The notes under the pieces: model-generated
Database searches by the model: none
What the model saw: the letters and a program-made list of their open reading frames with translations, nothing else
What the model was told of the DNA's origin: nothing
In this document: piece by piece, positions 47,824 through 55,948 of the stretch
How positions within the stretch are numbered: position 1 is the first letter of the stretch
Layout: each line of letters opens with the position of its first letter
Program-made: the position numbers and the translations under genes
Assembly: GCF_002797375.1 (NCBI RefSeq)
Contig: NZ_KZ454941.1
Location: forward strand, 664,031-728,030
DNA from: Bacillus sp. FJAT-42315
GTDB taxonomy: Bacteria; Bacillota; Bacilli; Bacillales; Domibacillaceae
Direction of reading: 5' to 3'
Length of the DNA stretch: 64,000 bases

Positions 47824-47868
47824 AAAACACCTGAATGATGGATCGCTCCATTGTTCAGGTGTTTTTTT
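47824..47868. terminator. Terminator between crh and clpP
   Basis: AAACACCTGAA pairs with TTCAGGTGTTT; the loop contains a second TGATGGA/TCCATTG stem, and a T run follows. It abuts the minus-strand clpP stop and may serve both directions. Confidence 0.88.
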
Positions 47869-47870
47869 AT

Positions 47871-48470
47871 TTATTTATTTTCAGGTAACTCATGACGTGT
47901 AAGAATTTTATCGATTAGACCGTATTCTAATGCACGCTCAGCTGTCATGAAGTTGTCGCGGTCTGTGTCTTTAGCGATGACTTCAAGCGGTTGACCTGTA
48001 CGCTCAGCTAAAATTTGGTTTAGTTTTTCACGAAGGAACAAGATGCGTTTTGCGGCAATTTCGATTTCCGTTGCTTGACCTTGCGCGCCTCCAAGTGGTT
48101 GGTGAATCATTACTTCACTGTTTGGTAGAGCATAACGCTTTCCTTTCGTTCCAGCCGCCAGCAAGAATGCCCCCATAGAAGCTGCCATACCGATACAGAT
48201 CGTTTGAACATCTGGCTTAATGAACTGAATTGTATCATAAATCGCCATACCCGCTGTGATGCTTCCACCAGGGCTGTTAATGTAGATGGAGATATCTTTC
48301 TCTGGATTTTCTGCTTCAAGGAATAATAATTGGGAAACGATCGAGTTCGCCACATTGTCATCAATGCCGCTTCCAAGCATAATGATACGATCCTTTAGCA
48401 AACGAGAGTAAATATCGTACGCACGCTCTCCTCGGTTTGTTTGTTCAATAACTGTAGGAATTAGATTCAT
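47871..48470 (-). CDS. clpP: ATP-dependent Clp protease proteolytic subunit
   Basis: A serine peptidase of 199 residues forming the double-heptamer barrel that works with ClpC, ClpX and ClpE. Catalytic triad S98 (GMAASMGAF), H123 (MIHQPLGG) and D172 (DTDRDNF) are all at their standard positions. The ATG follows AGGAGGAAAG. A CtsR-type heptad repeat overlaps its -35 region, so heat and protein stress should induce it. It is transcribed alone, toward crh. Confidence 0.97.
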   Translation of the reverse strand: MNLIPTVIEQTNRGERAYDIYSRLLKDRIIMLGSGIDDNVANSIVSQLLFLEAENPEKDISIYINSPGGSITAGMAIYDTIQFIKPDVQTICIGMAASMGAFLLAAGTKGKRYALPNSEVMIHQPLGGAQGQATEIEIAAKRILFLREKLNQILAERTGQPLEVIAKDTDRDNFMTAERALEYGLIDKILTRHELPENK

Positions 48471-48520
48471 GGTCTTTCCTCCTTAAGAATGGTTTTGTAA
48501 GAAAATCTTATGTAATGTTT

Positions 48521-48550
48521 ATCATACAGTGATGGTCAATGAAGGTCAAA
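48521..48550 (-). promoter_or_regulatory. clpP promoter with CtsR operator
   Basis: On the minus strand TTGACC (48549-48544) and TATGAT (48526-48521) are 17 bases apart. The plus-strand read GGTCAAT-GAA-GGTCAAA (48534-48550) matches the CtsR direct heptad repeat (GGTCAAA-N3-GGTCAAA) with one change and covers the -35. Confidence 0.85.
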
Positions 48551-48694
48551 CATTAAGCTTCAAATATTAACATTTTCTCTTTAATATAATTTTCTAGTAT
48601 GTCCAATAAAAGTCCTGCTAAACGGTAAAAAATAATTACATATTGCAATTTTTGATATATTCCGCTATAATTTTGTAATGTACTTAAACATTTT

Positions 48695-48766
48695 GCCCTC
48701 GTGGTGCAACGGATAGCACGTAAGATTCCGGTTCTTAAAATGGGGGTTCGATTCCCTCCGAGGGCG
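48695..48766 (+). tRNA. tRNA-Arg (anticodon CCG)
   Basis: A cloverleaf is readable: acceptor GCCCTCG with CGAGGGC, anticodon stem TAAGA/TCTTA with loop TTCCGGT giving CCG, and T arm GGGGGTTCGATTCCCTC region. The CCA end is not encoded. A tRNA-Arg also follows clpP in B. subtilis. A promoter is plausible in the AT-rich 100 bases upstream. Confidence 0.93.
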
Positions 48767-48788
48767 TAATAAAACCGTTTATTATTCG

Positions 48789-48826
48789 ATACCTTCACGC
48801 TTTTATATGGCGTGGAGGTATTTTTT
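48789..48826 (+). terminator. Terminator of tRNA-Arg
   Basis: ATACCTTCACGC pairs with GCGTGGAGGTAT (one wobble) around a 9-base loop, followed by six T. Confidence 0.88.
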
Positions 48827-48909
48827 ATTCGATATTTTACCGCGAAAAAACGATTAACGAAAGGAGACCTACTATGTCGCATTTATTCATAATAGTTAAG
48901 CTATGAAGA

Positions 48910-48939
48910 TGCTTGCTCGTCTATTTAGCCGAGCAAGCA
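48910..48939. terminator. Hairpin between the tRNA and the gntR-type gene
   Basis: TGCTTGCTCG and CGAGCAAGCA form a perfect 10-bp stem just beyond the stop of the minus-strand regulator. No T run follows on that strand, so termination is likely but weak. A 10-codon frame with AAAGGAG (48874-48906) lies next to it and is probably fortuitous. Confidence 0.5.
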
Positions 48940-48943
48940 CAAT

Positions 48944-49588
48944 TCAAAATGCGGACGCAATTACGCCGAGGCGTAATTGATTGAATGTTTTATTAATTTC
49001 TAAGGCTGCTTGTATGTCACCTTGTTTTAGAAAGGATAATGTCTGTTCATTTTCCTCTAGCGCCGAATAATGTGGGTGATTTGTTGTTTTATTATATATA
49101 ATCATGCTCATGCGAATCATATCTTCTTTTAATATTTGATAAGTTTTGATTAAAGCTGAGTTTTGATATGCATTAAAAAGTAATTCTGGAAATGTATACA
49201 TTTCCAATAAATATTGAAAATAATCTTGTTCTTCTTTGGCGTTTTTTTGATTTTCAATACATTGTTCGAAATCGTTAAATAGTTTTTGTTTGTTTTCGAC
49301 CCTATTAAAATTTAAATAAACCATATTTTCTAATTGAACTAGTAATTCAAAGCTGTCTTCTATTTCTTTCTTGTTAAACCCCTTTACAATAATACCTTTC
49401 TTATCAAGAGTTTCGATGTATCCTTTTCGACCAATCCTAAATAGGGCAGAACGTATAGGTGTACGACTCATATTTAATTGTTCACATAATTGATTTTCTG
49501 ACAATTTATCACCAGGCATAAATGTAGCACGAATAAATAAATCGTTTAATATAGCATAAGCTTGATTCGTTAAATTATTTTGCGCCAT
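48944..49588 (-). CDS. GntR family (FadR-like) transcriptional regulator
   Basis: A 214-residue regulator: winged helix at residues 5-70 (NQLCEQLNMSRTPIRSALFR) and an all-helical ligand-binding FCD/FadR-like domain. ATG 49588 with GAGGAAAG upstream is chosen over an ATG 16 codons earlier. It is divergent from the phnD gene; three identical palindromes CTTGTATACAAG in the shared intergenic region are its probable operators. The ligand is probably linked to the imported compound, which is unknown. Confidence 0.88.
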   Translation of the reverse strand: MAQNNLTNQAYAILNDLFIRATFMPGDKLSENQLCEQLNMSRTPIRSALFRIGRKGYIETLDKKGIIVKGFNKKEIEDSFELLVQLENMVYLNFNRVENKQKLFNDFEQCIENQKNAKEEQDYFQYLLEMYTFPELLFNAYQNSALIKTYQILKEDMIRMSMIIYNKTTNHPHYSALEENEQTLSFLKQGDIQAALEINKTFNQLRLGVIASAF

Positions 49589-49724
49589 AGATCTTTCCTC
49601 TTTCTGTTCTAGCATATCATTTAGTTTACCACTCAAAATAAGGATTTAGTTGTTGGATTTACATTGATTCACAAAACATTTACAAAAAGCAGTAATTATT
49701 TTTACAATCAGTTGTTACTCTAAT

Positions 49725-49806
49725 CTTGTATACAAGATGGCGTTAAAAAAATAACTCAACTTGTATACAAGATGGCGTTAAAAAAATAACTCAACTTGTA
49801 TACAAG
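49725..49806. promoter_or_regulatory. Three identical palindromic operators in 35-bp direct repeats
   Basis: The perfect 12-bp palindrome CTTGTATACAAG occurs at 49725-49736, 49760-49771 and 49795-49806. The 35-base unit from the first palindrome to the base before the second is repeated exactly once more. TATACA inside the palindromes may double as a -10, so binding would block transcription. The last site ends 35 bases before the phnD start. The pattern fits GntR-family (N)nGT-N-AC sites. Confidence 0.85.
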
Positions 49807-49841
49807 TTGAAATTTAAATTATTGGAGGGGGAAAATTAATT

Positions 49842-50777
49842 ATGAAGATGAAATCGATTTTGAGTAGTTTGATGTTAGGGAGTGCCCTATTATTATCTGC
49901 ATGTGGTGATACCAAAAGTGTTGATTCATCAGCGAAAGAAAATAACTTAGAAGAATTTGTTATTGCCTATTTACCACATGAAAGCTCTGATGAAAAGGCG
50001 GAACTGGATGAAGAATTTGAAAAGGAGTTAGAAGAGGAACTAGGTGTTAAAGTATCTTCTTATCAAGCAAATAGCTACAATGCTGCGATTGAAGCAATGA
50101 AGAATGATAAAGCAGACTTAGCTTTTTTTGGTCCGTTTTCTTACATTTTTGCCGCAGAACGCGCTGGTGCAGAAGCGTTGACAACCATCGATAATGCTCA
50201 ACAGGCAGATAAACCATTGTCCATTTTTGTGACAGCAGCGGATTCAGATATTAACTCATTAGAAGATATTAAAGGAAAAACGATGGGGTTTGTAGATCCT
50301 GTTTCAACATCAGGTCATTTAATGCCAAAAAAACACTTAATGGATGAGTTAGGAGTCACTTTAGAAGAGCTCGAAACAGATGGTAAATTCTTTAAAAGTG
50401 TTCAATTTGCAGGTGGGCATGATAAAGCATTAATAGGTGCGGTTAACAAACAGTATGATGTTGCGGTTGTGGCTAAAGTTAAAGGTGACATGCTTGTTGA
50501 CAAACAAGTCGTTTCAGAAGATTCATTTAAAGTAATTGGGGAAATTCCAAATCTTGATGCAGCTGGGTATGGTGCTTTTGCAATTCGTGGTGACCATACA
50601 GATGAAATGAAAAATAAAGTTAAACAATTTTTATTAAGTTATGATGAATCTTACATTAGTAAAGTGACAGGATTTAAAGGTGGAGAATTAGTAGAAGTTG
50701 ACGATAGTGAATTTGATGCTTTCCGTGAAGTTGCAGAAGCGTTAAAAATGAGTCCTGAAGACCTTCTTAATCAATAG
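49842..50777 (+). CDS. phnD: PhnD-like phosphate/phosphonate/phosphite ABC transporter substrate-binding lipoprotein
   Basis: A 311-residue exported lipoprotein with lipobox LLSAC at C21 after an N-terminal signal, and the PhnD domain (about 40-300) with the ligand-loop patterns LAFFGPFSYIFAAERA and DPVSTSGHLMPKKHL. The family binds phosphonates, phosphite, methylphosphonate or phosphate esters; ligand cannot be read from sequence. The ATG follows GGAGGGGG. It leads an operon phnD-phnE-phnE-phnC plus a phosphatase. No C-P lyase or phosphonatase gene is nearby. Base composition is AT-rich relative to the his region. Confidence 0.9.
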   Translation: MKMKSILSSLMLGSALLLSACGDTKSVDSSAKENNLEEFVIAYLPHESSDEKAELDEEFEKELEEELGVKVSSYQANSYNAAIEAMKNDKADLAFFGPFSYIFAAERAGAEALTTIDNAQQADKPLSIFVTAADSDINSLEDIKGKTMGFVDPVSTSGHLMPKKHLMDELGVTLEELETDGKFFKSVQFAGGHDKALIGAVNKQYDVAVVAKVKGDMLVDKQVVSEDSFKVIGEIPNLDAAGYGAFAIRGDHTDEMKNKVKQFLLSYDESYISKVTGFKGGELVEVDDSEFDAFREVAEALKMSPEDLLNQ

Positions 50778-50790
50778 GAGGTGTTGAAAA

Positions 50791-51573
50791 ATGAATGACA
50801 GTCATTTACATGAAATGAAGAAAATAAAAAAAACGTTAACGATTGTATTATTTATGTTGATTGTCGTATTTAGTGTTTGGTATGTAGAATTTAATCTGTT
50901 TGATTTCATTCATGCAGTACCAACCTTCTTTTCTTTTATTTTTACTGATTTTTTTCCGCCGGATGTTAATAATTTTCAAGTTTACTTACGTCCAGTTGTC
51001 GATACAATTTTACTAGCATTCATTGCAACAGGAGTTTCTACTGTTTTAGGTATGGTATTTGCCATTTTAATTGCACAAAATACAACACCGAATAGAGTCA
51101 TCGGTCATGTGCTAAAAGCTATTTTAACATTTTTTCGTAATATACCTTTCCTTGTTTGGGCTTCTGTTCTTGTTATTATTTTTGGAGTAGGAAATTTACC
51201 TGGTTTACTGGCGCTCATTATTTTTGGGACAAGCTTTTTAGCACGAGTATACTCAGAATCTATTGAAGAACTAGATCATCATGTCGTTGAAGCGATTGAA
51301 GCAGTTGGGGGAAACTATTTTCATGTGATAAAGCATGCAATATTTCCGCAATTCATGCCCAGTTTTTTGAATTGGACACTGTATATGGTTGAAATCGGAA
51401 TTCGTGCAAGTGCTATTTTAGGTTTGGTAGGTGCAGGTGGACTAGGGACTATCATTAAACAAACAATGGATTTATTTCAATATAGTAAGACATCTATGGC
51501 CATTGTCATTATGATTGTCATCATAATTTTCGTAGAATCCGTATCTCAAAAGTTAAGGGAGCGAATAATTTGA
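50791..51573 (+). CDS. phnE: PhnE-like ABC transporter permease 1
   Basis: A 260-residue permease with about six helices and the binding-protein-dependent transport EAA loop (ESIEELDHHVVEAIEAVGGN followed by YFHVIKHAIFPQ). The conserved GAGGLGTII follows. It belongs to the phosphonate-type importer and presumably forms a heterodimer with the second permease, whose gene it overlaps by four bases. The ATG follows AGGAGG. Confidence 0.9.
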   Translation: MNDSHLHEMKKIKKTLTIVLFMLIVVFSVWYVEFNLFDFIHAVPTFFSFIFTDFFPPDVNNFQVYLRPVVDTILLAFIATGVSTVLGMVFAILIAQNTTPNRVIGHVLKAILTFFRNIPFLVWASVLVIIFGVGNLPGLLALIIFGTSFLARVYSESIEELDHHVVEAIEAVGGNYFHVIKHAIFPQFMPSFLNWTLYMVEIGIRASAILGLVGAGGLGTIIKQTMDLFQYSKTSMAIVIMIVIIIFVESVSQKLRERII

Positions 51574-52394
51574 CGACAAAATTGGAACAACGAGTGGATA
51601 TAACCTCAAAACAAAAGAAAATAAAAATTGGACATAAGAAAACAGAACAACAACAGCGATTATTTTTTTGTATCGGCGCTGTCTTGTTTTTCGGAAGTTT
51701 ATTTTTCGTAGATATTGACTGGTGGCAATTTGTGCTAGGCTTTGAAAAATTACCTGCAAGCATAAATAATATGATGCAAATATCATTCACGATGCTTCCA
51801 GATTATTTGGCAGCAATGTTGACATCATTAGTAGTAGCCTTTCTTTCTCTATTACTAGGTTTAATCTTATCATTTATTACTTCTTTTTTTGTAGCACGTA
51901 ATATTGCACCATCTATGTGGTTAAGCAATGTGATTCGGGTTGTCGTTATTATTATTCGATCTGTTCCAAAGACCGTTTGGGTATTAATTGCTGTTGCAAG
52001 TATTGGCTTTGGATCAATGGCTGGAATATTAGGATTAACATTACCGACTGCAGCATACTTAATACGTACATTTGCAGCTCAAATTGAAGAAATAGGTGAC
52101 GAAACGATCGAAGCACTACGTACAGTTGGTGCGAACTGGTTCCAGATTGTTGTAAAAGGATTACTTCCAAAGTTAAGCACAATTTTTCTTTCGACTATTG
52201 CATTTAAATTTGAACTGAACGTATCTAGTTCAGTGGTGTTAGGGATGGTTGGTGCTGGTGGTGTCGGAATGCTTATCCATGACTCGATTACTTTCTATCA
52301 TTTTGATGATATGACGTTAGGAATTTTAATTGTTTTTATAACCATGTTTGCAATTGAAACATTAACTGGACAATTACGGAAGCGACTACGTTAG
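51570..52394 (+). CDS. phnE: PhnE-like ABC transporter permease 2
   Basis: A 274-residue second permease. After a charged N-terminus of about 35 residues there are six helices, with the EAA loop QIEEIGDETIEALRTVGANW and the GMVGAGGVGMLI block. The start may be TTG 51570 in the overlap with permease 1, with AAGGGAG upstream. Two different permeases in tandem are common in phn-type systems. Confidence 0.88.
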   Translation: MTTKLEQRVDITSKQKKIKIGHKKTEQQQRLFFCIGAVLFFGSLFFVDIDWWQFVLGFEKLPASINNMMQISFTMLPDYLAAMLTSLVVAFLSLLLGLILSFITSFFVARNIAPSMWLSNVIRVVVIIIRSVPKTVWVLIAVASIGFGSMAGILGLTLPTAAYLIRTFAAQIEEIGDETIEALRTVGANWFQIVVKGLLPKLSTIFLSTIAFKFELNVSSSVVLGMVGAGGVGMLIHDSITFYHFDDMTLGILIVFITMFAIETLTGQLRKRLR

Positions 52395-52403
52395 GAGGTC
52401 AAC

Positions 52404-53171
52404 ATGAAACCGATTTTACAAGTGAAAGATTTAGAAATGCAATATGCTGATGGCACACAAGCATTAAAAGGAATTTCGTTTGATGTATTTGAAGGAGAAT
52501 TTATAGCTGTAATCGGTCCAAGTGGAGCTGGAAAATCAACGCTTTTACGTTCTATAAACCGTCTTGTTATGCCAACGTCTGGAGAAGTCATTTATAAGAA
52601 CCAATCTGTACTAAAAGCAAAAGGAAAAGAATTGCGTTCGATACGTTCAAATATCGGCATGATTTTTCAACATTATAATATTGTGGATCGTTTAAGTGTT
52701 CTGGAAAATGTTTTACACGGCAACTTAGGAAAGATGAGTACATTTGGTGGGATTTTCAATCGTTATTCCGAAGAACGTAAAAAAGAAGCGATTCGCTTAT
52801 TAACTAAAGTAGGATTGGAAGAGGAAATTTTTAAACGTGCGGATGATTTAAGCGGAGGGCAACGTCAACGTGTAGGTGTTTGCCGTGCATTAACGCAAAA
52901 TCCTTCATTAATATTAGCTGATGAACCGATTGCATCGCTAGATCCGAAATCTTCAGCGACAATAATGGAGAATATTTATCAAAACTGTAAAGAACAAAAC
53001 ATTGCTTGTCTAATCAATCTACATCAAGTAGACGTAGCGAAAAAATATGCAACACGTATAATTGCTGTTCAAAAAGGACAGGTAATATTTGATGGAGATC
53101 CAAAAAATTTAACAGATGAACTACTATTTCTTCTATACGAAGGTAAGGAACAAGAGATGACAGTTAGTTAA
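52404..53171 (+). CDS. phnC: PhnC-like ABC transporter ATP-binding protein
   Basis: A 255-residue ATPase with Walker A GPSGAGKST (about 33-41), signature LSGGQRQRVGVCRAL, Walker B LILADEPIASLDP and switch NLHQVDVA. PhnC-type ATPases energise phosphonate, phosphite or related importers. The ATG follows TAGGAGGTC. Here phnC is last among the transport genes (order D-E-E-C) and is followed 15 bases later by the phosphatase. Confidence 0.92.
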   Translation: MKPILQVKDLEMQYADGTQALKGISFDVFEGEFIAVIGPSGAGKSTLLRSINRLVMPTSGEVIYKNQSVLKAKGKELRSIRSNIGMIFQHYNIVDRLSVLENVLHGNLGKMSTFGGIFNRYSEERKKEAIRLLTKVGLEEEIFKRADDLSGGQRQRVGVCRALTQNPSLILADEPIASLDPKSSATIMENIYQNCKEQNIACLINLHQVDVAKKYATRIIAVQKGQVIFDGDPKNLTDELLFLLYEGKEQEMTVS

Positions 53172-53186
53172 CCGAGGGGGAGCAGC

Positions 53187-53942
53187 ATGACAATAGAAAC
53201 ATTTCAATTCGAAAAAATATATAACTTTCGAGATATGGGGGGATTAACAACAATTGATGGATACACCGTTAAAAAGGGAATGCTATTTCGTAGCGGAGAA
53301 CTTGTACATGCAACAGCTAAAGATATTAACAGGTTGGAAACACTACAATTAAAAGTTATTTTTGATTACCGTGATGAATCTGAGGCAAAACTAAATAGTT
53401 CACCATTATTAGACAATGTAAAGAACCTTCGTGTTCCAGCTAGAATAGAAGACAGTATTCTTCCAACAGTAAATATCGAAGAGTTATTGAAAAGTGATAT
53501 TTTTTTACAATCTAATGTATTCGGGCAGTTTTATTCTGAGATCGTTTTTAATAATCCATCATATCAACGATTACTAAATATTATTTGTGCAGGAGAAGCA
53601 CCTTTATTACATCATTGTTCAGCTGGAAAGGACCGCACAGGAGTTGGGTCTGCACTGATTTATTTATTGCTTGATGTGCCAGAAGAGCAAATAATTACTG
53701 ATTACTTACGGACTAATGACGAAATGCAGTCTAATCCACCCGAATGGTTTAAGGTAATGGAGGAACAGATGAAAGAACGAGCAGAAGTATTTCAGGCGTT
53801 CTCCAATGCAAATGAAGAGTATATCCAAGAACTCTTTTCAGCGATAAAATCACGTTATACCAATTATGATACATTTTTTGAAAACGAATATGGAATCACA
53901 AAGGAGATGAAAGAACAAGCTAGAGAATATTATTTAACTTGA
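53187..53942 (+). CDS. Tyrosine-phosphatase-fold phosphatase linked to the phn transporter
   Basis: A 251-residue protein of the Y_phosphatase3 (IphP/LipA-like) type. The P-loop is H143-C144-S-A-G-K-D-R150-T-G, with an added lysine in the loop as in enzymes that also act on phospholipids or inositol phosphates. N-terminal motif NFRDMGGLTT is typical. It has no signal peptide, so it would act in the cytoplasm. Coupled to an importer and GntR control, it may remove phosphate from the imported molecule; this is inferred. A regulatory protein phosphatase is the alternative. Confidence 0.85.
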   Translation: MTIETFQFEKIYNFRDMGGLTTIDGYTVKKGMLFRSGELVHATAKDINRLETLQLKVIFDYRDESEAKLNSSPLLDNVKNLRVPARIEDSILPTVNIEELLKSDIFLQSNVFGQFYSEIVFNNPSYQRLLNIICAGEAPLLHHCSAGKDRTGVGSALIYLLLDVPEEQIITDYLRTNDEMQSNPPEWFKVMEEQMKERAEVFQAFSNANEEYIQELFSAIKSRYTNYDTFFENEYGITKEMKEQAREYYLT

Positions 53943-53976
53943 ATCACGAATTTTACCTACGTTCGTAAAATAGCAG

Positions 53977-54018
53977 AAAAGCGTTGTCATTCGCCAATTG
54001 ATGAATAACAACGCTTTT
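53977..54018 (+). terminator. Terminator of the phn-phosphatase operon
   Basis: AAAAGCGTTGT pairs with ACAACGCTTTT; the loop contains a short ATTC/GAAT stem. The final T run is short. Confidence 0.78.
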
Positions 54019-54090
54019 ACATATGATTCGGCAGTTGCACAGTATTATTGAGCTATATTCAAAATTAAAAGTAAGATGGAATATTAAAGG

Positions 54091-54276
54091 TTAATCAATG
54101 TACCTAGTCTTGAATGTATCAAGGGCAGATGTGAAAGCCCTATTTTTATTTTCAAGATGTGAGACCTCTGCTAAAGACCCCTGTTGAAGAAATCGACGAA
54201 CCTCCTCTATTGAAATCCCCATTTGCTTAGCCTGCATTATCAAGTACACCCATTCTTTATCTAACTCTCTCTCCAT
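54091..54276 (-). CDS. SinI-like anti-repressor peptide
   Basis: A 61-residue protein whose first half matches the SinI dimerisation helix: ELDKEWVYLIMQAKQMGISI continuing EEVRRFL, against LDQEWVELMVEAKEANISPE of B. subtilis SinI. SinI binds SinR and lifts its repression of biofilm matrix genes. The second half (about 33-61) is unlike SinI. No sinR lies next to it, so it is a stand-alone copy. Of three successive ATG codons, 54276 has the right spacing (eight bases) from AAGGAG. Confidence 0.85.
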   Translation of the reverse strand: MERELDKEWVYLIMQAKQMGISIEEVRRFLQQGSLAEVSHLENKNRAFTSALDTFKTRYID

Positions 54277-54435
54277 CATCATTTCTCCTTATTTTAGAAT
54301 GCCCCTTGTCCGTGTTACGTTTATGTTTTTTCGTTATTCGGTGAATTTAGAATCGTAGAATGCTAATTTGTAGTAGTTTTCGATAAATTGTGTACTAAGA
54401 TCAAAATGAGGGTTACGTCCAAAAGCAGTAAATAA

Positions 54436-55035
54436 CTATTCACTTTTTGGTAACATTCCGTTCAAAAGAAGGTGAACAATCTCGGATGCAAGTTCTTCGG
54501 GTGTTTTTATGCCTGGAAATAATTTGGTGAGTGTGAGGCGTTCAATGATGCCAATTAAAATTTCAGCAACTAAGCATGTGTCCAGTTCAGTCTGAAAATA
54601 ACCGTTATTTACTTCAGACATTAAGTTTTCCCTTATTTGTAGTGCTAATTGTTTTTTAATCTCTTCGGCTTCTAAAGAATTAAAGAATCCAATGCGTGTT
54701 AAATGTTGATTCTCAGCAAAAAAAGTAAAGATGCCTGTTAATCCTTTTGTAATTCTCAATGGTAAGGCGTCGAAATCAATTCCAGGTTCTAAGCGACTCT
54801 CTTTAGTAAGATCAACTAGCCCTTGTTTAAACGAAGCTATTAATTCCTGAAATATTGCCTCTTTACTTTTAAAGTAAAGGTAAAATGTTGGTTGCGTTAA
54901 GCCAGCCTTCTGAACGATTGTGCTAATTTTTGTTTCATAATAACCGTTATGCGCGAACTCTTCTGCAGCGATCGTAAGCAATAGAGCTCTACTTTGTTCA
55001 CCACTAGCCCCTTTCTTTCTACCTCTTTTACTCAT
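54436..55035 (-). CDS. TetR/AcrR family transcriptional regulator
   Basis: A 199-residue regulator with the TetR N-terminal helix-turn-helix (about 12-58; ISTIVQKAGLTQPTFYLYFK) and an all-helical C-terminal ligand domain. ATG 55035, with AAGGAG upstream, is preferred over an ATG 13 codons earlier. No efflux or enzyme gene adjoins in a divergent pair that would identify its target; it may control itself or a distant gene. Confidence 0.87.
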   Translation of the reverse strand: MSKRGRKKGASGEQSRALLLTIAAEEFAHNGYYETKISTIVQKAGLTQPTFYLYFKSKEAIFQELIASFKQGLVDLTKESRLEPGIDFDALPLRITKGLTGIFTFFAENQHLTRIGFFNSLEAEEIKKQLALQIRENLMSEVNNGYFQTELDTCLVAEILIGIIERLTLTKLFPGIKTPEELASEIVHLLLNGMLPKSE

Positions 55036-55323
55036 TTGATAGCTCCTTCGAAATATATAACATATATTACTCATTAGTATTATCTTATGAATATTATTAT
55101 GGAGTCAATAAAAAATTTCAGAAAATACACAATGATTTTTTGAGAAAGTAACGAGTGTGAAATGATTGGGGGATGAAGCCGCTATTTTTCTCTTTACTTA
55201 GAATATTTCCCATCAAATGTTGCCGCAACTCTGTACCAATAGGAGCAAGCGGTTGACTCTTTTACTTGAATCGATTTTCCATTGTTTATAAAACAGATCG
55301 TCATAGAAAGAGGAATCGAAAGT
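55036..55323. other. Intergenic stretch without a clear gene
   Basis: About 290 bases separate tetR from the toxin-like gene promoter. A 36-codon minus-strand frame (55194-55304) reads like protein toward its end (SYWYRVAATFDGKYSK) but lacks a ribosome binding site, so it may be a gene remnant or chance. I see no other structured element. Confidence 0.4.
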
Positions 55324-55353
55324 ATGTCATGGAATTTACGCTCATGATATAAT
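55324..55353 (+). promoter_or_regulatory. Promoter of the DUF3990 pair
   Basis: Extended -10 TGA-TATAAT at 55345-55353, with ATGTCA at 55324-55329 as a -35 (18-base spacer). It lies 35 bases before the start codon. Confidence 0.65.
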
Positions 55354-55387
55354 CAACATAAGACATAACTAGATTGGAGAAAGTGTT

Positions 55388-55948
55388 TTGTCAATTATTC
55401 ATGATTATAGCTTGCCGCTTTATCATGGTACGATCAATATTTATTCTGATCTTATTCACAAGCATGGAGTTCAAATATTCCCTCGAAGTAAGGGTGGAAT
55501 GGATTTTGGTCCGGGCTTTTACTTAACTACGAATTATGAACAAGCTAAAGAGTGGGCTGAGCGGAGAGCTACAAAACCCGTCCTTAATAAAGCAATATTA
55601 GAATTATCTAATATGACGGTAAGAGATTTTCTTGGCATGAAGCATGAATTCAAACCGATTATTTTAAAGTTTGAGGTTGAAAATGTTAAGGAATGGGAAC
55701 AGTTAAAATATAAGGTCTTTGAAGATGACCACTTAGACTGGAAAAAATTCGTATGGATTATGAGGCAAGCAAAACATTCTTTATACCAATATGATTACGA
55801 TTTAGTTTATGGACCTGTGGCCGATGGTGGGCTGTTATCATCCAATTATACAGATATACGTGCATATGCTAATATGGATCAATTAGCTGTGACAACTAAT
55901 AAAGCGTTACAATGTTTGAAAATTACGGAGGTGATCGAATGTTTATGA
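55388..55948 (+). CDS. DUF3990 protein, probable ADP-ribosyltransferase-like toxin
   Basis: A 186-residue soluble protein with the DUF3990 pattern: LYHGT near residue 11, DFGPGFYLTTNYEQAKEWA (about 39-57) and DLVYGPVADGG (about 138-148). The H-x-T and GFYLT elements resemble the NAD-binding fold of ADP-ribosyltransferases; DUF3990 genes often sit in toxin-antitoxin-like pairs. The start is TTG 55388 with GGAGA eight bases upstream. The following small gene overlaps its end by 10 bases. Enzymatic activity is inferred, not shown. Confidence 0.75.
   Translation: MSIIHDYSLPLYHGTINIYSDLIHKHGVQIFPRSKGGMDFGPGFYLTTNYEQAKEWAERRATKPVLNKAILELSNMTVRDFLGMKHEFKPIILKFEVENVKEWEQLKYKVFEDDHLDWKKFVWIMRQAKHSLYQYDYDLVYGPVADGGLLSSNYTDIRAYANMDQLAVTTNKALQCLKITEVIECL

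Noticed and set aside
48874-48906. A 10-codon frame with AAAGGAG after the tRNA terminator
   Set aside because: It is too short to judge and lies between a terminator and an opposing gene end; chance occurrence is likely.
49725-49806. CRISPR mini-array reading of the three palindromes
   Set aside because: The intervening 23-base segments are identical, not variable spacers, and a GntR gene sits next door; operators explain it better.
48944-53942. Complete phosphonate catabolism operon
   Set aside because: No C-P lyase, phosphonatase or phosphite dehydrogenase gene is present; only transport and a phosphatase are seen.
55194-55304. A 36-codon minus-strand frame ending in a protein-like sequence
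   Set aside because: No binding site and no recognisable family; it could be a gene remnant, but evidence is too thin to call a pseudogene.
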